A stretch of 43,183 nucleotides of DNA from Clostridia bacterium. Its GTDB lineage: Bacteria > Bacillota > Clostridia > Lachnospirales > Lachnospiraceae. The position numbers and the translations under genes are program-made. The stretch is taken from contig SAAH01000021.1 in assembly GCA_009929525.1 (NCBI GenBank), positions 1 through 43,183 of the forward strand, in the 5' to 3' direction. Shown here in pieces: positions 16,257 to 24,424 of this stretch; positions within the stretch are counted from its first letter, which is position 1; each line of letters starts with the position of its first letter. The notes beneath the pieces are model-generated. The model searched no databases. It saw only the letters and a list, made by a program, of their open reading frames with translations, and was not told where the DNA came from.

Positions 16257-17554
16257 CACGCACCTCCTAAAAGAGTCATGCTGATCTGCGGGATAAATGT
16301 GATCAGCAGGAGGGCTATCAGGAAAAATATGATCATCGGCAAAGCCTTTTTCGCTATTTTCATAACCGGTATATCAGCAAGAGAACTTGCCACAAATAGA
16401 TTCACCCCGATCGGCGGTGTAACAAAGCCGATGGCAAGGTTGATGACCATAATGATACCAAAATGCACCGGATCAACGCCCGCTCCAACGATGATAGGAA
16501 GCAGGATAGGTGTGGTAATAAGGATGGCCGGGCTTGTATCCATCACCATTCCAACCACGAGGAGAAACAGATTAATAATAAGAAGGATAACGATCTTTCC
16601 CGAGAAAGATTCCAGGATCCATGCACTGACCATCTGCGGCACCTGCATCAAAGTAAGCACTCTTGAAAATGCATTTGACGCCACAAGGATGAATAAAAGC
16701 GGTGCAAATGTCCTGCAGGCTTCCACCAGGATTCCATAGATATCTTTGAACTTTATGGATCTGTAGATGACCATACTTACAAAAAGTGCATAAAATACCG
16801 AGATGACAGCAGCCTCTGTGGGAGATGCGATACCTCCGTAGATACAACCCAGGATGATAACCGGCGTGAGCAGTGCCCACACGCTTTCCTTCATCACCTT
16901 CCACAATCCTTTTTTATGAAGTCTGTCCACTTCCAGATTGATTTTTTCCTTGTCTTCCCCATATCGGCGGCAATAATAATAAGCGTATCCCATCAGTAGA
17001 ACTGCGATCAATACTCCCGGTATGATTCTTGCAAGAAACAGATCACTGACCGATTCCCCTGATGCCATGGCAAACAAAATATAAGGAATGCTCGGCGGGA
17101 TGATGACTCCAAGTCCACCTGCCACCGCCACGATAGCAGTAGAAAACGTCTTATCGTAACCAAGTGTGATCAAGATAGGGATCGTCATACTTCCAACAGC
17201 AGCCACCGTCGCCGGTGCCGAACCTGAGATAGCCCCGTAAAAAAGACAGGTGATGATGACTGCACACGGGATGCCCGCCCTTCTTTTCCCTATAAAATAA
17301 GAAAATACATCGAACAACTTCTTGGAAACACCGCCCTTTGCCATGATGATACCTGAAAGCACAAACATGGGAATCGCAAGCAGCGGAAAACTGTCGATGC
17401 CGCTCACCATAGATCGTACCACATAAGTCGCACTTGCCGTGAAGCTTGAGTCAAATGCCCCTGGGATCACGGATGCAATGCCAAGAGATATGGAAACCGG
17501 TATGGCAATAAACAAACATACAACGAAAATGATCATGATTTCTATAATTGTCAT
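16256..17554 (-). CDS. TRAP transporter large permease DctM
   Basis: 432 residues, about 12 membrane helices, with DctM signatures: GIDSFPLLAIPMFVLSG, ISGSAPATVAAVGSMTIPIL, GGLGVIIPPSIPYILFAMAS and GFVTPPIGVNLFVAS. It is the Na+- or H+-coupled ion-transporting subunit that works with DctQ and DctP to import carboxylates. The start overlaps the dctQ stop by ATGA and the stop overlaps the dctP start, so all three TRAP genes are translationally coupled. AGGAGG lies 8 bases before the ATG. Confidence 0.95.
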   Translation of the reverse strand: MTIIEIMIIFVVCLFIAIPVSISLGIASVIPGAFDSSFTASATYVVRSMVSGIDSFPLLAIPMFVLSGIIMAKGGVSKKLFDVFSYFIGKRRAGIPCAVIITCLFYGAISGSAPATVAAVGSMTIPILITLGYDKTFSTAIVAVAGGLGVIIPPSIPYILFAMASGESVSDLFLARIIPGVLIAVLLMGYAYYYCRRYGEDKEKINLEVDRLHKKGLWKVMKESVWALLTPVIILGCIYGGIASPTEAAVISVFYALFVSMVIYRSIKFKDIYGILVEACRTFAPLLFILVASNAFSRVLTLMQVPQMVSAWILESFSGKIVILLIINLFLLVVGMVMDTSPAILITTPILLPIIVGAGVDPVHFGIIMVINLAIGFVTPPIGVNLFVASSLADIPVMKIAKKALPMIIFFLIALLLITFIPQISMTLLGGA

Positions 17555-18036
17555 AGCTTAGGCCTCCTGCATCTTTGAAGCTCGATCCACCATCTCTGTG
17601 CGATACGAAATCCCACCAGTGCAAAACAGACAAATGGCGCTGCCTGTACGAGATACATAGGCATCTCGCACGCAGCACTTGTCTGTCCGCTCTCGATGGA
17701 AACCACAAGATATTTCCATGCGAACGGTATCATATAAGCGAAAAATATAAATTCAAATGTATGATTGACCACTTTTACAAAAGCCTTTTTCCTTGGGGAT
17801 AATCTGCCAACTAACTGTTCGATTTTGATAGAGATACATTTTACTGTACAATAGCTTACGCTCAGGAATCCAGACCAGATAAACAGATATCTGGTAACCT
17901 CCTCTGTCCATGAAAGGGAATAGTTGAAGATATATCTGGCGCATACCTGGATACCCATGATAAGAGTCATCGCCAGCAGCAAACCTACCATAACCACTTC
18001 CTCAAAATTTTTGTTCAGCCATTTTATTATCCGCAT
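17551..18036 (-). CDS. TRAP transporter small permease DctQ
   Basis: 161 residues with four hydrophobic segments and the family's QVCARYIFNYSLSWTEEVTR, then YLFIWSGFLSV. It is the small membrane subunit pairing with DctM. I start at the ATG at 18034-18036, which has GGGAG 5 bases upstream; an earlier TTG (18048) would overlap the aroD stop. The gene begins 12 bp after the aroD stop, placing transport in the same transcript as dehydroquinase. Confidence 0.9.
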   Translation of the reverse strand: MRIIKWLNKNFEEVVMVGLLLAMTLIMGIQVCARYIFNYSLSWTEEVTRYLFIWSGFLSVSYCTVKCISIKIEQLVGRLSPRKKAFVKVVNHTFEFIFFAYMIPFAWKYLVVSIESGQTSAACEMPMYLVQAAPFVCFALVGFRIAQRWWIELQRCRRPKL

Positions 18037-18048
18037 ATTTTCTCCCAA

Positions 18049-18810
18049 TTAAATGCTCTTATGTAATATTTCCAGTACATTTTTCAGTTCATGTACTCCG
18101 ATCTGTCCCGGTGCAGAAGCTTTTTTTGCTGCCCCAAAGGTAAGGGCAGAACCAAATGTCTCTCCGCAAAGACGGCTTACCACACCAGTTCCAGCCATAG
18201 ACATGGTGATGATCGGACGGTCTGCATAATTTGTTGCCATCTCTTCTGTCGCGCTCAAAAGTACAAGCACATCTTTTTTAGACTGGGGCATAACTGCGAT
18301 CTTCGGGATATCTGCTCCCAGTTCCTGCATTTTCCTAAGTCTTCCTACGATATCATCTTTGTCAGGAGTCTTATTAAAATCATGATTGGATGCTACCACT
18401 TTTACTCCTGCAGCATGAGCACCTGCTATGATCTTCTTAACGATTTCATCCCCTGTAAATGCTTCCACATCAACCAGATCCACATATCCGCTTTGGGCAG
18501 CTTTGATATTAAGTTCTGCATATGCGCCATCCTCGATTGCCTTTTCTCCGCCTTCTTTTGAAGTGCGGAAAGTAAAGAGGATCGGAGTATCTCCCAGTGC
18601 TTCCCTAAGTTCTTTCATGGTTTCTTCCACTTTATCAAACTCAAATACATTTTCAAACCAGTCAACACGCCATTCCACCACATCTACAGGAATGTCTCCA
18701 AAGGTTTTAGCTTCAGCGATGATTTCTTCTTTTGTAACTCCAACGATCGGAACACAGATTTTTGGCATACCTTCTCCGATTTTTATATTTCTTACTGCTA
18801 CTGGATTCAT
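18049..18810 (-). CDS. aroD: Type I 3-dehydroquinate dehydratase
   Basis: 253 residues. It interconverts 3-dehydroquinate and 3-dehydroshikimate through a Schiff base. Catalytic His143 (ASNHDF) and Lys170 (PKIAVMP) fall at the same numbers as in Salmonella AroD; VVEWRVD and TMSMAGTGVVSRLCGE are also conserved. The start at 18810 comes directly after the MFS stop, with AAAGGAG in that gene's last codons; an upstream ATG in the same frame lies inside the MFS gene. Its place in a transport and YdiB operon suggests a catabolic role, like the E. coli ydi-aroD cluster, though biosynthetic use is not excluded. Confidence 0.96.
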   Translation of the reverse strand: MNPVAVRNIKIGEGMPKICVPIVGVTKEEIIAEAKTFGDIPVDVVEWRVDWFENVFEFDKVEETMKELREALGDTPILFTFRTSKEGGEKAIEDGAYAELNIKAAQSGYVDLVDVEAFTGDEIVKKIIAGAHAAGVKVVASNHDFNKTPDKDDIVGRLRKMQELGADIPKIAVMPQSKKDVLVLLSATEEMATNYADRPIITMSMAGTGVVSRLCGETFGSALTFGAAKKASAPGQIGVHELKNVLEILHKSI

Positions 18811-18811
18811 A

Positions 18812-20038
18812 TTATTTACTCTCCTTTGCTTCATTTGCTCTTTCTAAGAGTTTATTATAGCGTACGTTTACGAACAATGCCAATAAAACTCCTATGATCG
18901 TAATAACAATATTCATAACAAGAATATCTGCTTTGTCCATCTTTCCTGCTACAGAAAGGATCGTATAGTTTGAAAGGCTGGAAGCGATCATAACGATACT
19001 CGTGATCGTTCCTTTGATCCTTGGGAATAAATCATTTGCAGTAGCTGTCACAAGCTGAAGTACGACCGCACCTGCTGAATAACCCACAACTGCTGCTCCA
19101 ATATAACAAATGGATGGAGTTCTTAATATATATACTGCTGCTATCATAACCGTGGCGATCAAAGGATATACGAAGATAAAACGAACACCTTTGATTTTAT
19201 TTACCAATACTGTAGTTACGATAATTGCTGCAAGGGATCCAAAAGAATAATATGTCTGCATCATACTTGGGTCTGCGATTCCTACATATTCTTTCGCAAA
19301 ATCCTGTGCACAGTTAAGCCATAACTGGAAAGTCGCTGTTCCTGTGAATCCGATCAGGATAAGTGCGATACTCTCAATAGAAAAATGAGCATTCTTGATA
19401 TCCTGGATCAAAGAGGTCTTCGCCCCCTTTGCTGCCTTCCCCTCCGGCAGTGGTACGAAAAATACCATAACGCCGATCACAAGGATCGCTGCACCTGATA
19501 CATATAAGAGCACATTCAGGGAAAGATTAGCCCCGGTGATCGCACCGATCATAAATGGCAGCAACAGCTGTGAGCATGAAATAGAAAATTTCGTCAGCAT
19601 AGTTGCCACACTGGAACGTGGCTCCAGGATCTCAACACATGCCGGGATAACACCACAGTCAAGAAATGAATTGGCAATTCCGCCAAGGACTGCTGCGATG
19701 TACGCAATAGTCATGTTCGGTGAAAATGCAAGTCCAAGGAAAAAGATCGCATAGGACCCTGCACCGATGATCGATGCGACTCTTCTTCCCAGTTTGTCTG
19801 ACAACGGGCCAGCAAAAGGAAGGGCGATCAAACGTCCAAGACCTAATGCCGCTGCGACCATAGTGACCAGTCCCACATCAGATAAGCCCCACTGCTCCAC
19901 AAGTGATTCTTTGATCACGGCCTGTCCCAGAACGGAACAGCCGATGCCATGGATAAAATAGTTCAGGTAAAGTATAAATGCACTTGGATAGTATTTCTTT
20001 TTTGATACAGCCGCTGCTGCATTTGAAGATGCGTTCAT
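18812..20038 (-). CDS. Major facilitator transporter (YdiM/YdiN-like)
   Basis: 408 residues, 12 predicted helices, with the MFS loop motif GPLSDKLGRRVASIIG after helix 2. It resembles the E. coli YdiM/YdiN group, which lies beside ydiB and aroD, so quinate or shikimate uptake is the natural inference. The start codon follows GAGGGAG. It lies 29 bp after ydiB copy 1 and abuts aroD. With the TRAP system in the same operon, the cell would have two importers for one pathway, possibly for different acids. Confidence 0.9.
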   Translation of the reverse strand: MNASSNAAAAVSKKKYYPSAFILYLNYFIHGIGCSVLGQAVIKESLVEQWGLSDVGLVTMVAAALGLGRLIALPFAGPLSDKLGRRVASIIGAGSYAIFFLGLAFSPNMTIAYIAAVLGGIANSFLDCGVIPACVEILEPRSSVATMLTKFSISCSQLLLPFMIGAITGANLSLNVLLYVSGAAILVIGVMVFFVPLPEGKAAKGAKTSLIQDIKNAHFSIESIALILIGFTGTATFQLWLNCAQDFAKEYVGIADPSMMQTYYSFGSLAAIIVTTVLVNKIKGVRFIFVYPLIATVMIAAVYILRTPSICYIGAAVVGYSAGAVVLQLVTATANDLFPRIKGTITSIVMIASSLSNYTILSVAGKMDKADILVMNIVITIIGVLLALFVNVRYNKLLERANEAKESK

Positions 20039-20067
20039 ATTGTTCTCCCTCTTATGATTTACTATTT

Positions 20068-20943
20068 TTATTCGTATTTGATATCAAGGATTTCTTTCAT
20101 ATATTCAATCGGCATTGGTTCACCTGTCCAAAGTTCAAATGCTGCTGACCCCTGGAAAAGCATCATTCCAAGTCCATTCATGGTTTTGCATCCGGCTTCT
20201 TTTGCCTGTTTTAACAACGCGGTCTCTCTTGGAGCGTATACTGTATCGGTAACGATCAAGTCAGGACGGAAAAAGGAGATATCCGGGATAACGGACTGGC
20301 CTTCCAGTGGCTTCATGCCAACACCTGTTGCCTGTGCAAATAAATAGCTGTCTGCGATTTCTTCTTTTAATTTTTCTTTATCATCCAAATCATACAGGTT
20401 CACGATACAATCTGTATTTTCTCTGATTTTCTTTACTGTTTCTTCTGCATTTGCCCAGAATTTGTCTTTGATATTGAAAATAGACATTTCTTTTACGCCG
20501 TCAAGGGCTGCCTGGATCTCGATGGCTGTGGCTGCTCCGCCTGCTCCTGCGATCGTCATCTTTTTACCGATCACATCGATATTGTTGTCTTTCAGGGACT
20601 GCATGTAGCCGATACCGTCTGTGATATGACCCGTCAGATGACCGTTATCATTTACGATGGTATTTACTGCGCCGCAAAGCTTTGCTGCCGGTGATAATTC
20701 ATCCAGATACTTATGTACTACCGTTTTATTTGGCATGGATACGTTGGATCCTCTCATCTTGAGAGCGCGAAGACCTGTAATTGCATCTTCCAGACTGTCA
20801 TTATCCACTTCGAAAGCCAGATATGCATAATCATATCCTAATTTTGCAAAGGCTTCGTTTTGCATCGCCGGTGAGCTTGAGTGTCTGATCGGGTATGCCA
20901 TGAGTCCGATGAGTTCTGTGTGACCTGTAATTCTTTCTGCCAT
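20068..20943 (-). CDS. ydiB: YdiB-type quinate/shikimate dehydrogenase, copy 1
   Basis: 291 residues. N-terminal substrate domain: HSSSPAMQNEAF, NVSMPNK with catalytic Lys73, and GAVNTIVND followed by TDG with Asp109. NAD(P) domain with GAGGAATAI, and the C-terminal GLGMMLFQGSAAFELWTG. The MPNK form and overall match are closer to E. coli YdiB, which uses NAD or NADP on quinate and shikimate, than to biosynthetic AroE. I start at 20943 (AAAGGAG 9 bases upstream); 19 further in-frame codons extend upstream but lack a ribosome site. First gene of the LysR-controlled operon. Confidence 0.93.
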   Translation of the reverse strand: MAERITGHTELIGLMAYPIRHSSSPAMQNEAFAKLGYDYAYLAFEVDNDSLEDAITGLRALKMRGSNVSMPNKTVVHKYLDELSPAAKLCGAVNTIVNDNGHLTGHITDGIGYMQSLKDNNIDVIGKKMTIAGAGGAATAIEIQAALDGVKEMSIFNIKDKFWANAEETVKKIRENTDCIVNLYDLDDKEKLKEEIADSYLFAQATGVGMKPLEGQSVIPDISFFRPDLIVTDTVYAPRETALLKQAKEAGCKTMNGLGMMLFQGSAAFELWTGEPMPIEYMKEILDIKYE

Positions 20944-21001
20944 TTTCTTATTCTCCTTTTTGTGGGTTATTGTTAATATTTTAACGTTTCCTGTTGACAT
21001 T

Positions 21002-21031
21002 ATTATACCAAGGTGTATATATAAAATCCAA
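21002..21031 (-). promoter_or_regulatory. Promoter of the ydiB1-MFS-aroD-dctQMP operon
   Basis: Minus strand: TTGGAT (21026-21031), 18-bp spacer, TATAAT (21002-21007). The poor -35 and long spacer fit an activator-dependent promoter. The LysR-type box is centred 54.5 bp upstream of the -10 centre. Confidence 0.65.
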
Positions 21032-21050
21032 TCGAAGAATTCGTGGTTTC

Positions 21051-21067
21051 CATAGATTTTTTCTATC
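21051..21067. promoter_or_regulatory. LysR-type box upstream of the ydiB1 operon
   Basis: CATAGATTTTTTCTATC holds ATAGA-N5-TCTAT, a T-N11-A LysR motif. It differs from the box before the reductase gene at 3 of 17 positions. Its centre is about -64 from the predicted start, the classic LysR recognition-site position. Confidence 0.75.
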
Positions 21068-21078
21068 TTTTACATTTT

Positions 21079-21094
21079 AGCACTTTAAAGTGCT
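21079..21094. promoter_or_regulatory. 16-bp perfect palindrome in the divergent ydiB region
   Basis: AGCACTTTAAAGTGCT is fully self-complementary and lies 6 bp upstream of the ydiB2 -35 box, between the two divergent promoters. It does not match the ATAGA/TCTAT box, so a second regulator is possible. Confidence 0.5.
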
Positions 21095-21100
21095 TAACTA

Positions 21101-21129
21101 TTGACATTTCTATTTTCTCTTTCTATAAT
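21101..21129 (+). promoter_or_regulatory. Promoter of ydiB copy 2
   Basis: Consensus TTGACA (21101-21106), 17-bp spacer, consensus TATAAT (21124-21129). Two TTTCTAT heptamers (21107-21113 and 21120-21126) lie 13 bp apart over the spacer and -10, matching one arm of the LysR box. With a perfect core promoter, control here is more likely by repression. Confidence 0.85.
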
Positions 21130-21212
21130 GAAAAACAAGGTAATCGTTCAGTGACTGCTGAACCTTTCTATATTAGATTTCAAAATAAATGTTACATATA
21201 AGGAGAATAATA

Positions 21213-22082
21213 ATGTCTAAACAAATCACCGGCCACACACGTTTGGCTTGCCTGCTTGGCAGCCCAGTCGCACATAGTATCTCACCTGCTATGCATAATG
21301 AAGCATTCGACCAGTTAGGACTTGACTGCACATACCTGGCATTTGACGCAGGTACCGACAATCTTCCAACCGTTGTAGAAGGTCTTCGTAAGATGAATGT
21401 CTTAGGTTTCAATCTTACTATGCCGGATAAAAACCTGATGTGTGAATTATGCGATGAACTGACTCCAGCTGCTAAGATCGGCGGAGCTGTCAATACTGTA
21501 TTAAATGATAATGGCAAGTTTATCGGCTATACCACTGACGGTGTTGGATTCATGGAAGCCTGCAAAGATGCCGGTTTTGATATCATAGGTAAAAAGATGA
21601 CCCTGCTCGGTGCCGGCGGTGCAGCAAGTGCCATTTTGATCCAGGCAGCTCTGGATGGTTTATCTGAGATTTCTGTGTTCAGCATCCATGATGCATTCTG
21701 GGATCGTGCAAAAACTATTGTTGAAAAATTAAATGCTGAAACTTCATGTAAGGTAACTTTATATGACTTTGATGATCCTGCCGTATTAAAACGTGAGATT
21801 CAAAGCAGTGCTATCCTCACAAACGGAACTTCCGTAGGTATGGCTCCAAAGACAGATGCATGTATCATCACAGATACTTCCGTATTTACTCCTGACCTTA
21901 TGGTCTTTGATGTAATCTATAACCCCGAAGAAACTAAACTTCTGAAGTTGGCAAAAGAAGCCGGATGCCGCACAGCAAATGGTCTCTATATGCTTTTGTA
22001 TCAGGGTGCTGCTTCCTTCAAGATCTGGACCGGCAAAGACATGCCAACAGACATCATCAAAGAAAAATACTTCAAACGCTAA
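21213..22082 (+). CDS. YdiB-type quinate/shikimate dehydrogenase, copy 2
   Basis: 289 residues, same family as the divergent copy: HSISPAMHNEAF, NLTMPDK with Lys73, GAVNTVLND, TTDG with Asp109, GAGGAASAIL, LTNGTSVGM, and LYMLLYQGAASFKIWTG. The two paralogs differ at many positions outside the motifs, so they may prefer different substrates (for example quinate against shikimate) or cofactors. AAGGAG at 21200-21205 sets the ATG at 21213; an earlier ATG at 21189 lies before this site. It is followed by its own terminator, so it is monocistronic. Confidence 0.93.
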   Translation: MSKQITGHTRLACLLGSPVAHSISPAMHNEAFDQLGLDCTYLAFDAGTDNLPTVVEGLRKMNVLGFNLTMPDKNLMCELCDELTPAAKIGGAVNTVLNDNGKFIGYTTDGVGFMEACKDAGFDIIGKKMTLLGAGGAASAILIQAALDGLSEISVFSIHDAFWDRAKTIVEKLNAETSCKVTLYDFDDPAVLKREIQSSAILTNGTSVGMAPKTDACIITDTSVFTPDLMVFDVIYNPEETKLLKLAKEAGCRTANGLYMLLYQGAASFKIWTGKDMPTDIIKEKYFKR

Positions 22083-22114
22083 ACATCATGTGCTAAGCAT
22101 ATATACCGTAATAT

Positions 22115-22165
22115 AAAAAAGACAGAAGAACCTGGATATCATTCCAAAGCTCTTCTGTCTTTTTT
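22115..22165 (+). terminator. Terminator of ydiB copy 2
   Basis: AAAAAAGACAGAAGA (22115-22129) pairs with TCTTCTGTCTTTTTT (22151-22165). The 21-base loop can fold a small inner stem. The T run follows on the plus strand. Confidence 0.88.
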
Positions 22166-22188
22166 GTTCGTCTTGTTCATTTTCGATC

Positions 22189-22205
22189 CATAGAAATTTT
22201 CTATG
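22189..22205. promoter_or_regulatory. LysR-type box upstream of the ene-reductase gene
   Basis: CATAGAAATTTTCTATG is a perfect 8-1-8 palindrome with T-N11-A spacing. Its centre (22197) is 54.5 bp upstream of the -10 centre, identical to the geometry at the ydiB1 operon. Confidence 0.8.
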
Positions 22206-22225
22206 AGAATCGCCGATTTTTCAAT

Positions 22226-22254
22226 TTGTTTTATCAATTACCAGGCACTATAAT
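22226..22254 (+). promoter_or_regulatory. Promoter of the ene-reductase gene
   Basis: TTGTTT (22226-22231), 17-bp spacer, TATAAT (22249-22254). The weak -35 suits activation by a LysR protein bound at the box 21 bp further upstream. Confidence 0.75.
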
Positions 22255-22314
22255 GAATACATAGAGTTGTTAAAGAATTAACACATAAATCCACATTCCA
22301 CGGAGGAAAGAAAA

Positions 22315-24309
22315 ATGAACAAATATTCCCACATTTTCACACCCCTGACAGTAAAAACCATGACAATGAAGAATCGTGTTTGTATGACACCTATGGGAAC
22401 CAACTTTGGTGAGCAGAGCGGAGAGATGAGTTTCCTGCATATCCAGTATTACGAGCAGCGTGCAAAAGGCGGAACAGGACTGATCGTTGTAGAAAATGCC
22501 AGTGTTAATTCCCCGCAGGGTTCCAACGGAACCACTCAGATCCGTATCGATCAGGATAATTATATCCCTCGATTCTACAAATTGGTAGAATCTGTTCACA
22601 AGCATGGAGCCTGCATCGCTATCCAGATCAACCATGCTGGAGCATCTGCAGTATCTGCACGTATCGGCGGCCAACCTGTATCTGCTTCCAACATTCCTTC
22701 CAAGGCAAACGGTGAGATTCCTCGCCCCCTTACAGTTGAAGAAATCCAGCAGATTGCCAGAAAATATGGTGAAGCAGCAAAACGTGCGCAGATTGCTGGA
22801 TTTGACGCTGTCGAAGTACACTGTGGCCACAGCTATCTGATCAGCCAGTTCCTCTCTCCTACTACTAATGATCGTACAGATGAATTCGGAGGAAGCCCGG
22901 AAAATCGTGCTCGCTTCGCTTCTATGGTCATGAAAGAAGTCCGTGACGCAGTTGGTCCACGTTTCCCTATTATGATGCGTATCAGTGCTGATGAATTCGT
23001 AGAAGGTGGAAATACATTGGAAGATACCCTGAATCTGCTGGAGTACTTCCAGGGCGAAGCTGATATTATCGATGTATCCGCGGGTCTCAACAGTTCTATC
23101 CAATTCCAGATCGATGCCAACTACCTTGCTGATGGATGGCGTTCTTATATGGCAAAAGCTGTTCGTGAAAAATTCAAAAAGCCAGTGATCACTATGGGAA
23201 ATATCCGTAATCCACAGGTCGCAGAAGATATTCTTGAGCGTGAAGATGCAGACATCATCGGTATCGGCCGTGGACTTATCGCAGATCCGGACTGGGTAAA
23301 TAAAGTAGAACTTGGAAAAGAAAATCTTATCAGAAAATGTATCTCCTGTAATGTAGGATGTGCCGGAAACCGTATCGGAATCAATCGTCCTATCCGTTGT
23401 ACCATCAACCCTGCAGTCAACGAGGGCGGCGATTACAGAAAAAAACGTATCAATAAGCCTTGTAATGTTGTTGTTATCGGAGGCGGAACTGCTGGTCTTG
23501 AAGCTGCATGTACTGCTGCTGAGGTCGGATGTGTTACCTTCCTTGTGGAGCAAAAGGATCATCTGGGTGGTCTTGCTGTTGAGATTGGAAAGATTCCGGA
23601 CAAAAAACGTCTGAATGACTTCCCTGATTATCTGATCAACCGTGCAAAGAACCTCAAAAATCTTTTTATCTTCACCAATACAAAGGCTCACCTTGAACTG
23701 GTAAAAGGATTCAAACCTGACATTATCGTAAATGCAACCGGCTCCAATCCTCTGCTCCCGCCTATCAAAGGTCTGCATGAGAGCATGGGAAAAGAGAATA
23801 GTAAAGTTGCATCCATCCAGGATATGATCAATAATATCCCGACTTATCCAGAAGATATGAAGGGGAAGAAAGTAGTTGTTATCGGCGGCGGTGCCGTAGG
23901 TCTTGACGTTGTTGAATTCTTTGCCCCACGGGGAGCGGATGTGAGCATCGTTGAAATGATGCCGCAGATTGGAAAAGATCTTGATCCTGTATCCAAAGTT
24001 TCAACGGCTGAACTGATGAAAAAATACAGCGTTGATCAGAGACCTGGGACTGCACTTGTTGAAGTCCATGATGATTATTTCCTTGTCAGCAAAGATGATG
24101 TACCAGAGGAGCTGCATTTTGATTACGGATTTGTATGTCTGGGAATGCGTTCTCACTCTCCTATTTTTGCAGAGCTGAAGGAAAACTTCGATGCAAAAGA
24201 TGTAGAAATCTACAACATCGGTGACAGCGTCCGCGCACGCCGTATCATAGATGGTGTTTCCGAGGGAAGAAATGTATTGAATATCCTTGAGAAAAGAGAT
24301 TTCTTATAA
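22315..24309 (+). CDS. Old Yellow Enzyme-type Fe-S flavoprotein reductase
   Basis: 664 residues in the layout of 2,4-dienoyl-CoA reductase, enoate reductase and BaiCD/BaiH. An FMN TIM barrel (1-340) carries EVHCGHSYLISQFLSP (Tyr174 matches the proton-donor Tyr of FadH) and TNDRTDEFGGS. Cysteines 342, 345, 349 and 362 give C-x2-C-x3-C-x12-C for a [4Fe-4S] cluster. An FAD domain begins VVVIGGGTAGLEAA (385-398), and an inner NAD(P) fold reads VVVIGGGAVGLDVVEFF. Such enzymes reduce activated C=C bonds. The shared LysR box points to a substrate such as 3-dehydroshikimate or shikimate; this is inference. The HGAHGYL usual in the family reads HCGHSYL here. The ATG has GGAGG 8 bases upstream. Confidence 0.93.
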   Translation: MNKYSHIFTPLTVKTMTMKNRVCMTPMGTNFGEQSGEMSFLHIQYYEQRAKGGTGLIVVENASVNSPQGSNGTTQIRIDQDNYIPRFYKLVESVHKHGACIAIQINHAGASAVSARIGGQPVSASNIPSKANGEIPRPLTVEEIQQIARKYGEAAKRAQIAGFDAVEVHCGHSYLISQFLSPTTNDRTDEFGGSPENRARFASMVMKEVRDAVGPRFPIMMRISADEFVEGGNTLEDTLNLLEYFQGEADIIDVSAGLNSSIQFQIDANYLADGWRSYMAKAVREKFKKPVITMGNIRNPQVAEDILEREDADIIGIGRGLIADPDWVNKVELGKENLIRKCISCNVGCAGNRIGINRPIRCTINPAVNEGGDYRKKRINKPCNVVVIGGGTAGLEAACTAAEVGCVTFLVEQKDHLGGLAVEIGKIPDKKRLNDFPDYLINRAKNLKNLFIFTNTKAHLELVKGFKPDIIVNATGSNPLLPPIKGLHESMGKENSKVASIQDMINNIPTYPEDMKGKKVVVIGGGAVGLDVVEFFAPRGADVSIVEMMPQIGKDLDPVSKVSTAELMKKYSVDQRPGTALVEVHDDYFLVSKDDVPEELHFDYGFVCLGMRSHSPIFAELKENFDAKDVEIYNIGDSVRARRIIDGVSEGRNVLNILEKRDFL

Positions 24310-24332
24310 ATCAAACACATTTTATCTTATCT

Positions 24333-24405
24333 ATTATCCACAATAAAAACAGGAAATCGTTCAGTTATTTTTCTGACGATCTCCTGTTTTTTTATTGTGG
24401 ATATT
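24333..24405. terminator. Large terminator hairpin after the reductase gene
   Basis: CCACAATAAAAACAGGA (24338-24354) pairs with 24382-24400 (two extra T). An inner ATCGT-CAG/CTG-ACGAT stem extends it, and outer ATTATC/GATATTAT bases continue beyond. It can serve both the reductase gene and the convergent small gene at 24425. Confidence 0.85.
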
Positions 24406-24424
24406 ATCACTTAAAAATTCATTT

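Noticed and set aside
22270-23778. 502-codon open frame on the minus strand opposite the ene-reductase gene
   Set aside because: It is the antisense shadow of a well-supported gene; the translation is Cys/Ser/Thr-rich with no domain, and it has no ribosome site.
15249-24309. Reading the aroD and ydiB genes as part of the essential aromatic biosynthesis operon
   Set aside because: Duplicate YdiB-type enzymes, two importers, a LysR regulator and a reductase fit use of external quinate or shikimate better. A dual role remains possible.
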